Source of the DNA: Bacteroidaceae bacterium
GTDB lineage: Bacteria; Bacteroidota; Bacteroidia; Bacteroidales; Bacteroidaceae
DNA length: 39,008 bases
NCBI GenBank assembly: GCA_017548165.1
Contig: JAFYMW010000060.1
Location: 1-39,008, forward strand
Reading direction: 5' to 3'
The position numbers and the translations under genes are program-made. The notes beneath the pieces were generated by a model. That model saw only the letters and a list, made by a program, of their open reading frames with translations. It was not told where the DNA came from and did not search any database. Below, piece by piece: positions 37,681 to 39,008 of this stretch (within the stretch, counting starts at the first letter, position 1; the number at the start of each line of letters is the position of its first letter).

Positions 37681-37778
37681 TAGTCCATTGACTTTAGACT
37701 ACTGTCTTTAGTCTCTTGACTTTTGACTCTTGACTCTTGACTCTAGTCCCTTGTCTTTAGACTCTTGTCTTTTGACTT
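37681..37778. repeat. 14-unit heptamer tandem repeat
   Basis: Fourteen 7-bp units run without a break or phase change. The consensus is T-T/A-G-A/T-C-T-T/C. Units 2 and 6-9 are close to TTGACTC, and units 1, 3, 5, 10 and 12 are of the TAG type (for example TAGACTC). It lies 19 nt after the GH95 stop and just before an A-tract and the terminator hairpin. It is not a CRISPR array because there are no spacers. Confidence 0.9.
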
Positions 37779-37791
37779 TTAAAAAAACATT

Positions 37792-37836
37792 CCGCAGCAT
37801 CTCAATAGCGAGGTGTTGCGGATGTTTGTTTTTGTG
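37792..37836 (+). terminator. Rho-independent terminator of the sialidase-fucosidase operon
   Basis: The 12-bp stem CCGCAGCATCTC / GAGGTGTTGCGG (37792-37803 with 37810-37821, two G-T wobbles) has a 6-nt loop and is followed by a T-rich run. Seven A residues lie 5' of the stem (37781-37787), so the hairpin could also terminate minus-strand transcription. Confidence 0.8.
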
Positions 37837-37916
37837 CTGGATGGAATGCTCGTTGGAGGGAGAGGCAGAGGAGGTTGTGTAATCGTAATTGTAATCCCTT
37901 TTAAGCCAAAACGGTT

Positions 37917-37958
37917 GTTAGCGCGGAACAGTCAAATGGCTGATTTGGGTTAAAGGTT
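37917..37958 (+). repeat. 42-bp direct repeat, copy 1
   Basis: It begins GTTAGCGCGGAACAG and ends GATTTGGGTTAAAGGTT. It matches copy 2 (38639-38680) at 40 of 42 positions. It ends exactly at a codon boundary where homology to AlbA_2-type regulators starts (VREATLN). A looser match continues upstream (CCAAAA) and downstream (GGCTACT versus GCCTACT). Confidence 0.85.
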
Positions 37959-38543
37959 GTTAGAGAGGCTACTCTAAACACCATTATCCATCGAGATTGG
38001 GATGCATATAACCTAACGCCAAGCATAGCCATCTTTGACGATAGAGTTGAGTTTCAGAATCCCGGTGATTTCCCCCTCGGAAGCACCTACAAGGACTTTA
38101 TAGACAATCCTCATTCGTCACCTGTCAATCCTAAGATTGCGGATGTGTTCTTCAAAAGTGGTTTGATGGAGGCATGGGGACGAGGTATTGCCAATATTTT
38201 CGATGAGTGCGAAAAATATGGTTTGCCAACTCCAGAATTCAAGGTGGGTCACAAAATAGTAACACTTGTAATTCGATTCAAGAACTCGATTACTCCGCAT
38301 AGAAAAGGCGATGACCCTGTAAATGACCCTGTAAATGACCCTGTAAATGGCCCTGTAAAAGGTGTTTTAAAAGACATTTTAGAGATTATCAAGAATAATC
38401 CAGGAATACAGAAACCGGCTATAGCTGCTCATATAGGAAAAAGTGAAGCAACTGCAAAAAGGAATCTAAAACAATTGGTGGAACGAAACCTTATTGAATA
38501 CAAAGGCTCTGATAAAACTGGAGGCTATTATCTCAAGGAATAG
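37959..38543 (+). pseudogene. Truncated AlbA_2/Schlafen-type transcriptional regulator, C-terminal part only
   Basis: An open frame of 194 codons starts immediately after repeat copy 1 without a credible start codon. It reads VREATLNTIIHRDWDAY, then VEFQNPGDFPLGS, then NPKIADVFFKSGLMEAWGRG, which is the conserved ATP-binding-domain-like C-terminal region of AlbA_2 (DUF4325-adjacent 'putative DNA binding') regulators. The normal N-terminal AlbA_2 domain of ~200 residues is missing, and an in-frame TGA (37941-37943) lies within the repeat. A GTG at 38145 could start only a 132-residue fragment. A linker of four DPVN-like tetrapeptides and a C-terminal winged helix (ILEIIKNNPGIQKPAIAAHI ... EYKGSDKTGGYYL) follow. 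The frame itself is undamaged after the break, so the truncation looks recent. Confidence 0.8.
38313..38360 (+). repeat. Four tandem 12-bp units encoding DPVN
   Basis: The unit GACCCTGTAAAT occurs three times exactly, then a variant GGCCCTGTAAAA. It encodes DPVN-DPVN-DPVN-GPVK in the linker between the regulator's core and its winged helix. Units of 12 bp keep the frame whenever the copy number changes. Similar tetrapeptide linkers are common in this regulator family. Confidence 0.9.
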
Positions 38544-38571
38544 GAGTTTACGCCAAACCTAAAATAACAGA

Positions 38572-38614
38572 ACCCGTCAGCATCCCGTAAGAACTGCTGG
38601 CGGGTCGCTTTTTA
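38572..38614 (+). terminator. Rho-independent terminator after the regulator fragment
   Basis: The 11-bp stem ACCCGTCAGCA / TGCTGGCGGGT (38572-38582 with 38595-38605, one G-T wobble) has a 12-nt loop and is followed by CGC and TTTTT. It lies 29 nt after the stop codon and probably belongs to the original intact gene. Confidence 0.8.
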
Positions 38615-38638
38615 TAATCATCCCCAAAAGACGACTTC

Positions 38639-38680
38639 GTTAGCGCGGAATAGTCTAATGGCTGATTTGGGTTAAAGGTT
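38639..38680 (+). repeat. 42-bp direct repeat, copy 2
   Basis: This is the second copy, differing from copy 1 at two positions (C/T and A/T in the first half). The two copies lie in direct orientation 722 bp apart and bracket the regulator fragment and its terminator. In both copies the last codons read GLKV in the frame that enters regulator-like sequence. Confidence 0.85.
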
Positions 38681-39008
38681 AAAGGAGCCTACTATCGACC
38701 TATGGCATCTTTCAGTGCGAACATGCAATTTGTAGCACCATAATTTGGTGGGGTGGGGGATTTTTAGTAAATTTGTCTGCAGAAACGGAGCAGCGGCTCT
38801 GTTCTATCTTATCGAAAAGGTGTTATTGAAATTATCTTCATAAGTCAAACTTCGCAACTTTGATTAGGGAACGAAGATGATAGCGATAGCACCACATTGT
38901 TGGTATGTACAGCCATAATTGGCTACTTACATAACCTATGGTGTGGGCTATTGCTTTATCCGTTCCATAGGCAATGCGAAGGCCTGACTTTAGGATAAAG
39001 CAGATATA
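38681..39008. other. Non-coding tail with a possible short regulator remnant
   Basis: No intact gene is seen. Directly after repeat copy 2 the frame continues as KGAYYRPMASFSANMQFVAP and stops at 38741-38743. This loosely resembles the GxYYRRV...NxQ motif of the AlbA_2 N-terminal domain. The rest, up to the window end, holds nothing I can recognise. Confidence 0.35.

Noticed and set aside
37681-37778. CRISPR array
   Set aside because: The repeats are contiguous heptamers with no unique spacers, and no cas gene is present.
38145-38543. Independent small gene starting at GTG 38145
   Set aside because: Family homology continues upstream without a break to 37959, so this is the 3' part of a truncated gene and not a separate gene.

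Overview
The window looks like chromosomal DNA from a Bacteroidales bacterium, most likely Prevotellaceae. The evidence is paired SusC/SusD outer-membrane genes, Bacteroidetes-type promoters (TTTG about 20 nt upstream of TAnnTTTG), no obvious Shine-Dalgarno sequences, a type IX-secretion-like C-terminus on a glycosidase, and the family set overall. The genus is an inference. I saw no tRNA, rRNA, CRISPR array, transposase or integrase.

Region 1 (about 80-19,045, minus strand) is one long surface-protein operon, read from high to low coordinate: FAS1 protein (four domains), SusC, SusD, FAS1 protein, FAS1 protein, SusC, SusD. It starts after a probable promoter near 19,037 and ends at two rho-independent terminators (171-198 and 84-122). 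All five non-SusC proteins have lipoprotein signal peptides. No glycosidase, protease, sigma/anti-sigma pair or hybrid two-component sensor is present, so this is not an ordinary polysaccharide utilization locus. It is the best candidate here for a poorly described system: a fasciclin-SusCD surface uptake or adhesion complex.

Region 2 (about 19,042-19,840) is a gene-free, AT-rich gap of roughly 0.8 kb with several short palindromes.

Region 3 (19,840-29,304, minus strand) is a housekeeping block. A DUF5715/M15-like protein gene and aroE overlap by ATGA. An excellent promoter then precedes purM-prfA-pyrF-lpxD-lpxC-lpxA-(PRiA4_ORF3-like)-miaA, which closes at a strong terminator. The block joins purine and pyrimidine synthesis, translation termination, lipid A synthesis and tRNA modification. 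lpxC lacks the FabZ dehydratase domain normally fused to it in Bacteroidales.

Region 4 (29,314-32,194, plus strand) is phoH-purC-menG, transcribed divergently from the DUF5715 gene and closed by a terminator.

Region 5 (32,280-37,836, plus strand) is a two-gene glycan-degradation operon: a GH33 sialidase, then a large GH95 alpha-L-fucosidase with two N-terminal beta-rich modules and a T9SS-like tail. Together they suit removal of terminal sialic acid and fucose from mucin or milk-type glycans. A 14-unit heptamer tandem repeat sits between the GH95 stop and its terminator.

Region 6 (37,837-39,008) is degraded DNA: the C-terminal part of an AlbA_2/Schlafen-type regulator, without its N-terminus, flanked by two copies of a 42-bp direct repeat. 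A possible fragment of the same family's N-terminal domain follows the second copy.
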